Origin: an archaeon | GTDB taxonomy: Archaea > Asgardarchaeota > Hermodarchaeia > Hermodarchaeales > Hermodarchaeaceae | Length of the DNA stretch: 7,822 bases | Reading direction: 5' to 3' | NCBI GenBank assembly: GCA_016550405.1 | Contig: JABXGX010000175.1 | Span: forward strand, 1-7,822 | Shown: piece after piece, positions 1-5,133 of the stretch | Layout: every line of letters begins with the position of its first letter | How positions within the stretch are numbered: position 1 is the stretch's first letter | The notes under the pieces: model-generated | Seen by the model: only the letters and a program-made list of their open reading frames with translations | Told to the model about the DNA's origin: nothing | Databases searched by the model: none | Made by a program: the position numbers and the translations under genes

Positions 1-128
1 AATTCACGCAAACAGTCAAATCTATGCAAATTGAAGGCGAAGACATTGAATCCGCGCAATCGGGTCAAGCCATCGGATTAAAAGTCAAGGATCGAGTTCG
101 GATAGGTGATACCATCTATCGCATCTAG
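1..128 (+). CDS. Small translation-elongation-factor-like protein, 3' end only
   Basis: The reading frame is open from the window edge (first full codon at base 3) and ends with TAG at 126-128, giving 41 residues. The end reads ...SAQSGQAIGLKVKDRVRIGD and then TIYRI. This matches the C-terminal half of the small proteins of roughly 85 residues annotated as translation elongation factor-like, which resemble domain 2 of EF-Tu and the C-terminal domain of U32 peptidases. Their role is not well established. The pattern of a Gln/Ile strand, an acidic GEDIE turn, a GxxxGLKV strand and an RxGDxIY strand fits that beta barrel. The start lies outside the window. It could instead be the C-terminus of a U32 peptidase. 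Repeat copy A begins 16 bases after the stop. Confidence 0.6.
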   Translation, partial: FTQTVKSMQIEGEDIESAQSGQAIGLKVKDRVRIGDTIYRI

Positions 129-143
129 TGAAACTACCTTACA

Positions 144-175
144 GATCACGCCAGCACCCTGCTCCATATATTCCT
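144..175 (-). repeat. Intergenic repeat, partial copy A
   Basis: These 32 bases match copy B (2261-2292 region) and copy C (6436-6467 region) at 30 of 32 positions each. Only the left half of the element is present. Read on the minus strand, the mini-ORF start ATG (166-164) and the codons for MEQGAGVI are kept. The rest of the mini-ORF and the hairpin terminator are missing, and the sequence runs straight into the 3' end of the elongation-factor-like gene. Confidence 0.75.
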
Positions 176-285
176 GAGATAAGGAGGGTATGTTTCGTCG
201 AATGTGAATGCCTAGTCCCCTCTTTAATGCCGATAGTGGCTCAAACCTATTGGACCTCTGAACTTTCTTGGAGGAGAATGAAGAA

Positions 286-295
286 GATTAATAAT
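286..295 (+). promoter_or_regulatory. Candidate TATA box for the RAM-domain gene
   Basis: The A/T-rich stretch GATTAATAAT follows a purine run (GAAGAA), as a BRE/TATA pair would. It lies about 25 bases before the GTG at 316 and 34 before the ATG at 325. No ribosome binding site precedes either start, which fits a leaderless or near-leaderless transcript. Confidence 0.35.
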
Positions 296-315
296 CCACA
301 CGCTCAACCCTACCT

Positions 316-615
316 GTGATTGAAATGACTCCCAAAACCAAAAAACCAGCTAGAAAAGCACTCAGTGGCCCAGCCAGTGCCATTATCCTAATTGAAGTCC
401 TCCCCAAAGAACATCTCAACGTCTTACAAATCGTCAAACGCGACCTTGAAAAAATTGACGGCATCAAAGATGTCTGTGGTATTTTTGGTACCTGGGACCT
501 TTCCGCCATCATCGAAGAAGAGTCCTTTGAAGCCCTCAAAACCAAAGTCATCGACGAAGTCCGCGCCGTTCCCGGCGTCGGCAAAACGGAAACCCTCCTC
601 CGATTCCCCCTCTAA
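316..615 (+). CDS. Stand-alone Lrp/AsnC ligand-binding (RAM) domain protein
   Basis: The 99-residue protein has a basic, probably disordered N-terminus of about 20 residues. A single RAM/Lrp-AsnC effector-binding domain follows: a first strand AIILIEVLP, a helix around NVLQIVKRDLEKI, the strand pair GIKDVCGIFGTWDLSAII with the family's G-x-[YWF]-D turn, a second helix, and the closing strand GVGKTETLLRFPL. There is no helix-turn-helix domain, so it cannot bind DNA as full-length Lrp does. Known proteins of this type form oligomers that bind amino acids and may modulate full-length Lrp-family regulators. The start is GTG at 316 or ATG at 325; ATG would give MTPKTKKP... and both lie a suitable distance from a TATA-like box. 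It is the upstream neighbour of the arginine-hydrolase gene, so an arginine-related effector is possible, but that is inference. Confidence 0.85.
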   Translation: MIEMTPKTKKPARKALSGPASAIILIEVLPKEHLNVLQIVKRDLEKIDGIKDVCGIFGTWDLSAIIEEESFEALKTKVIDEVRAVPGVGKTETLLRFPL

Positions 616-715
616 CATCACTCCAAACACGTCCAAAATACTTCGCCTTAAAAACCACTCCAACAACCCCCAAAAGGAAAAACCGCACACTAATTACAAA
701 TTTCCACGAAACACC

Positions 716-743
716 AAAAAAAGAGAGAAAGGGGAGGCAAAAC
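716..743 (-). terminator. Minus-oriented T-tract terminator, diverged repeat relative E
   Basis: On the minus strand this reads GCCTCCCC, then TTTCTCTC, then seven T. It has the same pyrimidine pattern as the terminators at 1633-1669, 2198-2232 and 6375-6406. No strong hairpin precedes it. A CTGTTG-like motif about 20 bases before it on the minus strand is shared with the repeat family, so it may be a decayed copy. No minus-strand gene ends here. Confidence 0.4.
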
Positions 744-782
744 ATCACCAATTAAACGGCAACAGGAAATTGTACTGAAAGA

Positions 783-790
783 CATTAAAT
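783..790 (+). promoter_or_regulatory. Candidate TATA box for the arginine-hydrolase gene
   Basis: ATTAAAT within 783-790 could place transcription start near 810-815, inside the palindromes that follow. The alternative box AAATTAATC (818-826) would give a nearly leaderless transcript. The sequence alone does not decide between them. Confidence 0.3.
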
Positions 791-793
791 CAG

Positions 794-818
794 AGAGAAG
801 CGTTCTCTTCAAGCTTGA
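794..818. promoter_or_regulatory. Two adjoining palindromes, candidate operator
   Basis: AGAGAAgcgTTCTCT (794-808) is a perfect 6-base inverted repeat with a 3-base spacer. TCAAGCTTGA (809-818) is a perfect 10-base palindrome directly after it. They sit between or beside the two TATA-like boxes and 37-61 bases before the ATG. In archaea this is where repressors block RNA polymerase or TBP/TFB. A helical-turn spacing of about 12-13 bases between the two centres could suit a dimer-of-dimers regulator. The regulator is unknown. Confidence 0.45.
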
Positions 819-854
819 AATTAATCGAAACCCATCCCAGAAACAGAGGTTGCA

Positions 855-1610
855 ATGATGTCTCAGTATGCCGTGGTACGTGAACCTGGAGCCCAATTTA
901 CTCGCTGCATTTCTTCTCACCCATTACATCATACCGTCGATGTTGCTCGAGCACAAGCCCAGCATGCAGCGTACGTCAGCACGTTAGCTGAACTAGGGCT
1001 TGAAGTCATTCGATTACCGGGTGACCAGACCTACCCCGATTCGTGTTTTGTAGAAGACACCGCGGTCATCCACTCTGGTAAAGCCCTCATAACCCGCCTT
1101 GCCAAGAAGAGCCGGCGCGGTGAAGAAGATGCCGTTGAAGAGCTACTTCAACAGTATTTACCCGTTAAGCGCGTCATTACCCCAGGCACCCTAGAAGGAG
1201 GGGATGTGATTCGATTACCCACCCGAATCATTTGTGGGATTAGCCGGCGTACAAATCGCGCGGGTGTGGACCAGATGCAGACCTATTTTGGCATACCAGT
1301 TGATACCATTAGTGATCCCCAGCTCATCCACCTGAAAAGCCATGTCACCTACCTGAAGAATAACATTATGCTGACCACGCAAATCTACACAAACCATCCA
1401 GCTCTATCCGACTTCGAAGTCCTCATCATACCCAAAAACGAGCAATACGCTGCCAACACCCTCACCATCGACGACACGGTAATCATGCCTGCCGGATATC
1501 CCAAAACCCACCAACAAATCAAAGACGCAGGTTTCGAAGTTATTACCCTAAATATGAGTGAAATCGCCAAATGTGACGGCGCGCTTACCTGCCTGTCCCT
1601 TCTATTCTGA
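855..1610 (+). CDS. Dimethylargininase (DDAH) / arginine-deiminase-type amidinohydrolase
   Basis: The 251-residue protein has the length and motifs of the DDAH branch of the pentein (guanidino-modifying) fold, which hydrolyses methylated arginine to citrulline plus an amine through a covalent thiouronium intermediate. Visible motifs, in order, are the substrate-binding acidic segment YPDSCFVEDTAV (D62, D68), the GTLEGGDV loop with catalytic E114, the RTNRAG segment (132-137), the IHLKSHVTYL motif with catalytic H159, and the C-terminal GALTCLSLLF with nucleophile C246. All catalytic residues are present, so it should be active. Archaeal members may act on free arginine or another guanidine, so the exact substrate is open. 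A weak GAGGT (846-850) precedes two tandem ATGs (855, 858); 858 gives the better 7-base spacing. It is monocistronic and convergent with the 2156-1680 gene, with palindromes upstream suggesting regulation. Confidence 0.92.
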   Translation: MMSQYAVVREPGAQFTRCISSHPLHHTVDVARAQAQHAAYVSTLAELGLEVIRLPGDQTYPDSCFVEDTAVIHSGKALITRLAKKSRRGEEDAVEELLQQYLPVKRVITPGTLEGGDVIRLPTRIICGISRRTNRAGVDQMQTYFGIPVDTISDPQLIHLKSHVTYLKNNIMLTTQIYTNHPALSDFEVLIIPKNEQYAANTLTIDDTVIMPAGYPKTHQQIKDAGFEVITLNMSEIAKCDGALTCLSLLF

Positions 1611-1632
1611 GCCACTCACTTACATACACATA

Positions 1633-1669
1633 AACTAAGAAAAAGAGGAAAAGGGGGAGGCAAGCCTCC
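1633..1669 (-). terminator. Intrinsic terminator of the 2156-1680 gene, repeat relative F
   Basis: On the minus strand the stop codon (1682-1680) is followed by the hairpin GGAGG-CTTG-CCTCC (1669-1657), with a further G-C pair possible inside. CCCTTTTTCCTCTTTTT comes next. The segment from GCTGT through the hairpin and T tract aligns with the terminator half of the intergenic repeats. On the plus strand no T run follows the hairpin, so it is not an obvious terminator for the arginine hydrolase. Confidence 0.7.
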
Positions 1670-1679
1670 TAAAATACAG

Positions 1680-2156
1680 CTAGCGAGAATTATTCCTGCG
1701 AGCACGAATTTCCAGTCCAATCCCGAAAGCCGAGAGAAATCCTAGTACTATTGCAGCAAGCGGGAAGCCGGGAATTGGAGGTGCAGTAGCATCTGTCCAA
1801 GTGACTGACGCCATTCCAAGCTCAGCAGTTGTCGATGCCGTCTCTAACACAGTCCCATCTAATGTTTCAATCGACACTGTTAACGGATCTGAGTTCGCCT
1901 CCTGTTTGGTTAGCATGACCGACACCACCCAGACACCCGTCCCGGTACGATTCACCCGAATCACTGTATTCCCCGTCCCTTGAATCGTTTGCATCGACCC
2001 ACCAGAAGTATACGAACCAAACCAACCACCTGAATATGAAATCCGAATGTTTACGCTATCATATACAGGTACAGCAACAACAGCTCCAAGCCATAGACTC
2101 GTGATCAACATACCCAAGACAAAACAGAACACACCCCTTGAATTCAACAAACCCAC
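1680..2156 (-). CDS. Secreted beta-rich protein with PGF-type C-terminal membrane anchor
   Basis: The 158-residue protein starts with GTG (2156-2154). Residues 9-28 are a hydrophobic signal peptide, probably cut near A28. Residues 30-122 form a serine-, glycine- and threonine-rich ectodomain with alternating strands (VNIRISYSG, TVIRVNRTG, VWVVSVMLTKQ, LTVSIETLDG, MASVTWTD), which suggests one small beta sandwich. There is one N-glycosylation sequon, NRT at 69. The C-terminus has three parts: PPIPGF (126-131), the hydrophobic helix to about 150, and the basic tail RARRNNSR. This is the layout of archaeal PGF-type surface proteins that are anchored or processed at the C-terminus. I do not recognise a specific function; the strand order vaguely resembles MmpS-like domains. 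A TATA-like box lies about 28 bases upstream and a terminator follows directly, so it appears to be a single-gene unit. Confidence 0.75.
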   Translation of the reverse strand: MGLLNSRGVFCFVLGMLITSLWLGAVVAVPVYDSVNIRISYSGGWFGSYTSGGSMQTIQGTGNTVIRVNRTGTGVWVVSVMLTKQEANSDPLTVSIETLDGTVLETASTTAELGMASVTWTDATAPPIPGFPLAAIVLGFLSAFGIGLEIRARRNNSR

Positions 2157-2182
2157 CCAACACCACTAATGGACTAACCAAA

Positions 2183-2190
2183 CTTAAAAA
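2183..2190 (-). promoter_or_regulatory. TATA box of the 2156-1680 gene
   Basis: On the minus strand TTTTTAAG lies about 28-31 bases before the GTG start. That spacing places transcription start at or next to the start codon. No ribosome binding site is visible, so the transcript is probably leaderless. Confidence 0.5.
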
Positions 2191-2197
2191 GATTCAC

Positions 2198-2232
2198 CCA
2201 AACAAAGAGCGAAAGGGGAGGGTAAACCTCCC
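2198..2232 (-). terminator. Hairpin terminator of repeat copy B
   Basis: On the minus strand a perfect 6-base stem, GGGAGG / CCTCCC (2232-2227 with 2221-2216), has a 5-base loop and is followed by CCTTTCGCTCTTTGTTT. Transcription from the repeat would end just upstream of the TATA box of the 2156-1680 gene, insulating that promoter. Confidence 0.55.
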
Positions 2233-2294
2233 AAACAACAGCCACTCTAGAAGCAGCGATGGATCACACCAGCACCCTGCTCCACATATTCCTT
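2204..2294 (-). repeat. Intergenic repeat, full copy B
   Basis: Bases 2215-2267 are identical to 6389-6441 (53 of 53). Over 2215-2294 the match to copy C is 76 of 80. On the minus strand the order is AAGGAAT, a mini-ORF from GTG (2285-2283) to TAG (2249-2247) encoding 12 residues (VEQGAGVIHRCF), about 14 bases, and then the hairpin terminator. AGCAG and CTGCT within the mini-ORF can pair, so the element could also be a structured RNA. Confidence 0.85.
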
Positions 2295-2317
2295 CTTTTG
2301 AACCAACGGGTGGATTG

Positions 2318-2611
2318 ATGGTAGGTTTTAATCGTCTTTTCCAGAAAACCATAATGCAAATAACGAAACCAAATGCGGCGCTCCTAACTGAGGTGATCCA
2401 GAACTTGATTACATCAAATCCCACCTGTACACACTGCCCCATTCACCAAAAACGTCAAGAAACCTCACCCGAAGCCAAACTCCGCCCCCAACGCAAATTC
2501 ACTATTCACACCGAACTCGACTTCATCTGCCAATATGAATGCAAGAAAAAATTGCCTTGGTTAATTTTTTTGCAGATACAAGATTTGGATTTATGCTTCA
2601 AGTCTTTATAG
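2318..2611 (+). CDS. Doubtful small ORF with CxxC and CxxxC pairs
   Basis: An ATG at 2318 opens a 98-codon frame. It contains TCTHCP and FICQYEC cysteine pairs spaced about 37 residues apart, as a small zinc ribbon might have, and a basic middle part. The base composition of 2430-2540 (rich in A and C, poor in G and T) resembles the 3' halves of the accepted plus-strand genes. Against it: no clear ribosome binding site, no family recognised, an A/T hairpin inside its last third (2541-2573), and an overlapping minus-strand frame (2442-2194) that also has a plausible hydrophobic helix. It may be a decayed gene or chance. Confidence 0.2.
   Translation: MVGFNRLFQKTIMQITKPNAALLTEVIQNLITSNPTCTHCPIHQKRQETSPEAKLRPQRKFTIHTELDFICQYECKKKLPWLIFLQIQDLDLCFKSL
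2541..2573 (+). terminator. A/T-rich hairpin, possible terminator
   Basis: GCA, a 2-base bulge, then AAAAAATT (2546-2553), a 9-base loop, AATTTTTT (2563-2570) and TGC form an 11-pair inverted repeat with a T run on the plus strand. It would also present T residues on the minus strand. It could end transcripts entering the spacer before the 2786 promoter. Confidence 0.35.
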
Positions 2612-2726
2612 CCCTCAGATCACTAAATTCCGGCGTTTAACCAAATTATATTGTATTTTGCGCTATTGATGGAACGAATATCCCCAAAGAACCATAAAGA
2701 AACCTTTAATTCTAATTGAAATCCAC

Positions 2727-2734
2727 TTTATAAG
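2727..2734 (+). promoter_or_regulatory. TATA box of the 2786 gene
   Basis: TTTATAAG follows an A-rich, BRE-like stretch (GAAATCCAC). It predicts transcription start near 2755-2758 and a 5' leader of about 30 bases carrying the ribosome binding site at 2774. Confidence 0.6.
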
Positions 2735-2773
2735 ATAGCATTGTCTACCAAAGAACGCCTCTAGAGGGTAAAA

Positions 2774-2778
2774 GAGGT
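2774..2778 (+). promoter_or_regulatory. Ribosome binding site of the 2786 gene
   Basis: GAGGT lies 7 bases before the ATG at 2786, which fixes the start. Unlike several leaderless neighbours, this gene has a leadered transcript. Confidence 0.6.
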
Positions 2779-2785
2779 CATATTA

Positions 2786-3163
2786 ATGGCAAAAATCAAT
2801 GGACGCAATCTATTATTTTCATTAGCTCTAGCAACCGTCATGACTGTTATAATCTTTGGAGGACAGCTTGCTTTAGTCTCTGCAGGGTCTGGTGACTCAC
2901 TTGCTTGGGATTATGATTCGGTTCCACTAGTAATTGCTACTTACGCACGAGCCTATTGCCAATTCGAAGATGATCTGTTCATCGAAGACACCTGGGATCC
3001 CTTCGGACATGTATATTGGTTTCCTGGAAACACACCAGCAGGTTCAGGAGATACCAACTACTTCTCAACAACACACTGCTACCGGTATGCATGGGGCAAA
3101 GCTTACAATATCTATCAACAATTAATATTCTGCTCTAGCAGAGCCGATATCTATCCTTGGTAA
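2786..3163 (+). CDS. Small secreted three-cysteine protein, unknown function
   Basis: The 125-residue protein has a classical signal peptide: MAKINGR, then a hydrophobic core at 9-31, with likely cleavage after VSA33. The mature part of about 92 residues has no second membrane helix or anchor, so it is probably released. It is rich in aromatic residues (seven Tyr, four Trp and five Phe after residue 40), Gly and Asp, with cysteines at 58, 98 and 116. An odd number of cysteines leaves one free, or makes a disulfide-linked dimer possible. I recognise no family. It has its own TATA box, ribosome binding site and terminator and sits directly upstream of the membrane-protein/ABC cassette. It could be a ligand, substrate or toxin-like cargo of that system, but this is inference from position only. 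Confidence 0.75.
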   Translation: MAKINGRNLLFSLALATVMTVIIFGGQLALVSAGSGDSLAWDYDSVPLVIATYARAYCQFEDDLFIEDTWDPFGHVYWFPGNTPAGSGDTNYFSTTHCYRYAWGKAYNIYQQLIFCSSRADIYPW

Positions 3164-3165
3164 AC

Positions 3166-3200
3166 GGTAGGCAAAGGAGACCTACCCTCCCTCTTTTTTT
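3166..3200 (+). terminator. Intrinsic terminator of the 2786 gene
   Basis: GGTAGG (3166-3171), a 9-base loop and CCTACC (3181-3186) form a perfect 6-base stem followed by CTCCCTC and seven T (3194-3200), two bases after the stop codon. The pyrimidine layout matches the minus-oriented terminators elsewhere in the window, which helps orient those. The T run lies 25 bases before the ATG at 3222 and could double as a TATA-like element. Confidence 0.8.
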
Positions 3201-3221
3201 AGATGGGGTTCAATTGATAAG

Positions 3222-4127
3222 ATGAGGAGAGAAATATTGAGAAACACATTACAATCAAGATTAATGGCCCTCTTCATTACCCTATTATTGATAGCCTGGG
3301 TACCGACCACCAGCCCAGTGTCAACTTCAAGTACTGCTAATCCTGACACTTCTTGGCTACAACCTGGAACTTATGCTGAGTACGGTCTAGCAGATAAAAC
3401 CCTAGGTGTCCACTGTTATAACGCCTCCCTTGATACCAGTAACGCCTCCCTCTGGAAAGATGGAGGTTTTGACGAATTTTATCTTGTTGATTCAGAAGAA
3501 GGAGATTCTTTTGTCTATCGCTGGGAGGGCATCACGAGAAGTGGCGTCAATATTACATTACATATTTTCATGAATGTAACGAATTGGCTGGTAGATGAAT
3601 TCGATGCCACAATTAATACAGAAACGGGTGAGGTCTACATAGCAAATCAGTTCACAGGCTATTCATGCTTATGGCTTGCAGATGAACAAATACCATTATC
3701 TGAAACAATCGTATCAAATCCTGCTCTCAGCTTTGAGATATCACAAAAGAGCTATTCGCCAGGCGGGATGGAAACCATACAGGGATTCCAGCCCTGTTGG
3801 GATATTTTGGGTGATGAGGAGGAATTTCGACCGCCCCAAGTGGGATCCAGAACCAGATTCCAAGTAAATCTTTTTTTTGACGCAGATGTTGGTCTCTTAC
3901 TCCTAGGGGGTGGAGAACTAATTCTGCCTGCACCACCCGAAGCAAGGTTGATCGACTTTGGTGGGAGTTTGGTGCTTATAGAAACGAATGTAGATTTAGG
4001 CCCGCCAGCGTTTAATCCAGCAAGTCTACTACCAGGATTTCTACTTCTGGGTGTGATGGTAGTACTAATATTGGTTCTTACCATTATAATTTATGTAACA
4101 CGACAAAGGAGAGGACGAAGGCGGTAA
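3222..4127 (+). CDS. Secreted ectodomain protein with C-terminal membrane anchor, ABC cassette
   Basis: The 301-residue protein has a signal peptide (basic MRREILRNTLQSR, hydrophobic core 14-27). Residues about 35-265 form an extracellular domain with strand-rich segments and four N-glycosylation sequons (N67, N74, N110, N118), followed by an anchor helix at about 271-293 and the strongly basic tail TRQRRGRRR. The ectodomain opens with WLQPGTYAEYGL, a motif I associate with archaeal surface proteins encoded near ABC transporters, and has cysteines at 65, 149 and 192. The family is not identified. Topology is outside with a short cytoplasmic tail, suiting a substrate-binding or accessory subunit. 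No ribosome binding site precedes the ATG; M15 is a possible later start. The stop is 40 bases before the ATPase gene, so the two are probably co-transcribed. Confidence 0.75.
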   Translation: MRREILRNTLQSRLMALFITLLLIAWVPTTSPVSTSSTANPDTSWLQPGTYAEYGLADKTLGVHCYNASLDTSNASLWKDGGFDEFYLVDSEEGDSFVYRWEGITRSGVNITLHIFMNVTNWLVDEFDATINTETGEVYIANQFTGYSCLWLADEQIPLSETIVSNPALSFEISQKSYSPGGMETIQGFQPCWDILGDEEEFRPPQVGSRTRFQVNLFFDADVGLLLLGGGELILPAPPEARLIDFGGSLVLIETNVDLGPPAFNPASLLPGFLLLGVMVVLILVLTIIIYVTRQRRGRRR

Positions 4128-4167
4128 AACGGGTTAAACGGCGAAGGCAGTTGAGTGGTAACATTAG

Positions 4168-5133
4168 ATGAGTGTAATTGTTCAAACCCAGGAATTAACA
4201 ATGCGTTTTGGTGCAGTAAAAGCCCTTGACTCAGTGAGTATTATGTGTAACGAGGGAGTGACTGCAATTCTTGGTCCTAATGGAGCAGGAAAGACCACTC
4301 TGATTCGAGTGCTACTCGGGCTTCTTCCGCCTTCATCAGGTTCCGCTCAATTGCTTGGTCAAGACTGTCAACGATACGCAGAGCGAATCCATGAAAAAGT
4401 AGGAGTGCTGCACGAACACCCTTTCTTTCCTCAGCATTTTACAGCAGAACAGCTGTTGCATCTTATCTGCCGAATTTATAGAATCTCGGATTCAACACAC
4501 AGAATAAAAGATATTTTACAGAGAGTTGGATTATGGGATCATCGGGATAGACGAATTGGTCATTTTTCAGCAGGAATGAATCAACGCCTCGGATTAAGCC
4601 AGGCGCTAGTGATGGAACCAAAATTAGTCATTCTCGATGAACCAATGGCAAATCTAGATCCACTTAGCCGCCTTCATACTTTGGAAATCATTCAAGAGGC
4701 GTGGACCCAGCACAGAATATCGTTTCTAATTCTTTCCCATGATCTCTACTATTTAGAGCAAATTTGTACCGATGCAATTTTTTTGCAGGGAGGGCAAGTG
4801 CGTTTATCTGGTCGATTGGACGACCTCTTGGGACAGCAGAATCGAATTGAAGTTGTTGTAGTTCTTGATGAATTGAATGATGCAACATTTAAAGAAATTT
4901 CTGATCTTCCTTCAGTGGAAACCGTTGAAAGAACAAATGGCGTTACTATCAATTGCAGGGTGAAGGATGCCCGAATCTTCCAAAACGAACTATTCAACCT
5001 AATATTACCACAAAAGAATCTAATCAGGAGTTTTATTATACAGCGTGAGGATTTAGAACGATTGTATCAAAGGGTCATTGGAGGTAACGAAGACGGAATC
5101 CAGAGGACTGGAGCGCTTAATAGCGTGGAATAA
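4168..5133 (+). CDS. ABC transporter ATP-binding protein
   Basis: The 321-residue protein has an ABC ATPase domain at about 3-220. Walker A is GPNGAGKTT (36-44). At the Q-loop, GVLHEHP (79-85) carries Glu83 in place of Gln, as is common in NatA-like ATPases. The signature is FSAGMNQR (133-140), a variant of LSGGQ. Walker B is LVILDE (153-158) with catalytic E158; the D-loop is ANLDP (161-165) and the switch His is H191 in LSHD. About 100 more residues follow, the regulatory C-terminal extension of many ABC-2 exporters. It binds and hydrolyses ATP at the cytoplasmic face to drive the permease encoded next, whose start overlaps its 3' end by 56 bases. That overlap implies translational coupling and a 1:1 complex. 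The substrate is unknown. Only a weak ribosome binding site (GTGGT) precedes the ATG. Confidence 0.95.
   Translation: MSVIVQTQELTMRFGAVKALDSVSIMCNEGVTAILGPNGAGKTTLIRVLLGLLPPSSGSAQLLGQDCQRYAERIHEKVGVLHEHPFFPQHFTAEQLLHLICRIYRISDSTHRIKDILQRVGLWDHRDRRIGHFSAGMNQRLGLSQALVMEPKLVILDEPMANLDPLSRLHTLEIIQEAWTQHRISFLILSHDLYYLEQICTDAIFLQGGQVRLSGRLDDLLGQQNRIEVVVVLDELNDATFKEISDLPSVETVERTNGVTINCRVKDARIFQNELFNLILPQKNLIRSFIIQREDLERLYQRVIGGNEDGIQRTGALNSVE

Larger units (their letters stand above)
616..854. other. Spacer between the RAM-domain and arginine-hydrolase genes
   Basis: There is no credible gene here. Bases 616-715 are A/C-rich and very poor in G. Bases 716-743 are a purine tract that reads as a U-rich terminator on the minus strand. 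Bases 744-854 hold the promoter region of the next gene, with two adjoining palindromes. Confidence 0.6.
2157..2785. other. Long spacer between divergent genes
   Basis: The 629 bases contain, in order, the minus-strand promoter of the 2156-1680 gene (2183-2190), full repeat copy B (2204-2294), a doubtful 98-codon plus-strand ORF (2318-2611), an A/T-rich hairpin (2541-2573), and the promoter and ribosome binding site of the 2786 gene. Bases 2612-2720 are A/T-rich, and I see nothing definite in them. Confidence 0.6.

Noticed and set aside
128..319. 63-codon plus-strand ORF after the first gene
   Set aside because: It starts within the previous stop region, has no ribosome binding site, and its only recognisable part is a translation of repeat copy A.
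392..778. 128-codon plus-strand ORF overlapping the RAM-domain gene
   Set aside because: It is a Ser/Lys/Pro-rich shadow frame caused by the A/C-rich composition and overlaps a well-supported gene.
2194..2442. 82-codon minus-strand ORF with a hydrophobic stretch
   Set aside because: Its last third is the repeat, read in a frame that is interrupted by a stop in copy C, and the start has no promoter or ribosome binding site. The hydrophobic stretch alone is weak evidence.
4168..5133. Inactive ABC ATPase because the Q-loop Gln and LSGGQ are altered
   Set aside because: Glu at the Q-loop position and FSAGM-type signatures occur in active NatA-like ATPases, and Walker A, Walker B Glu and the switch His are intact.
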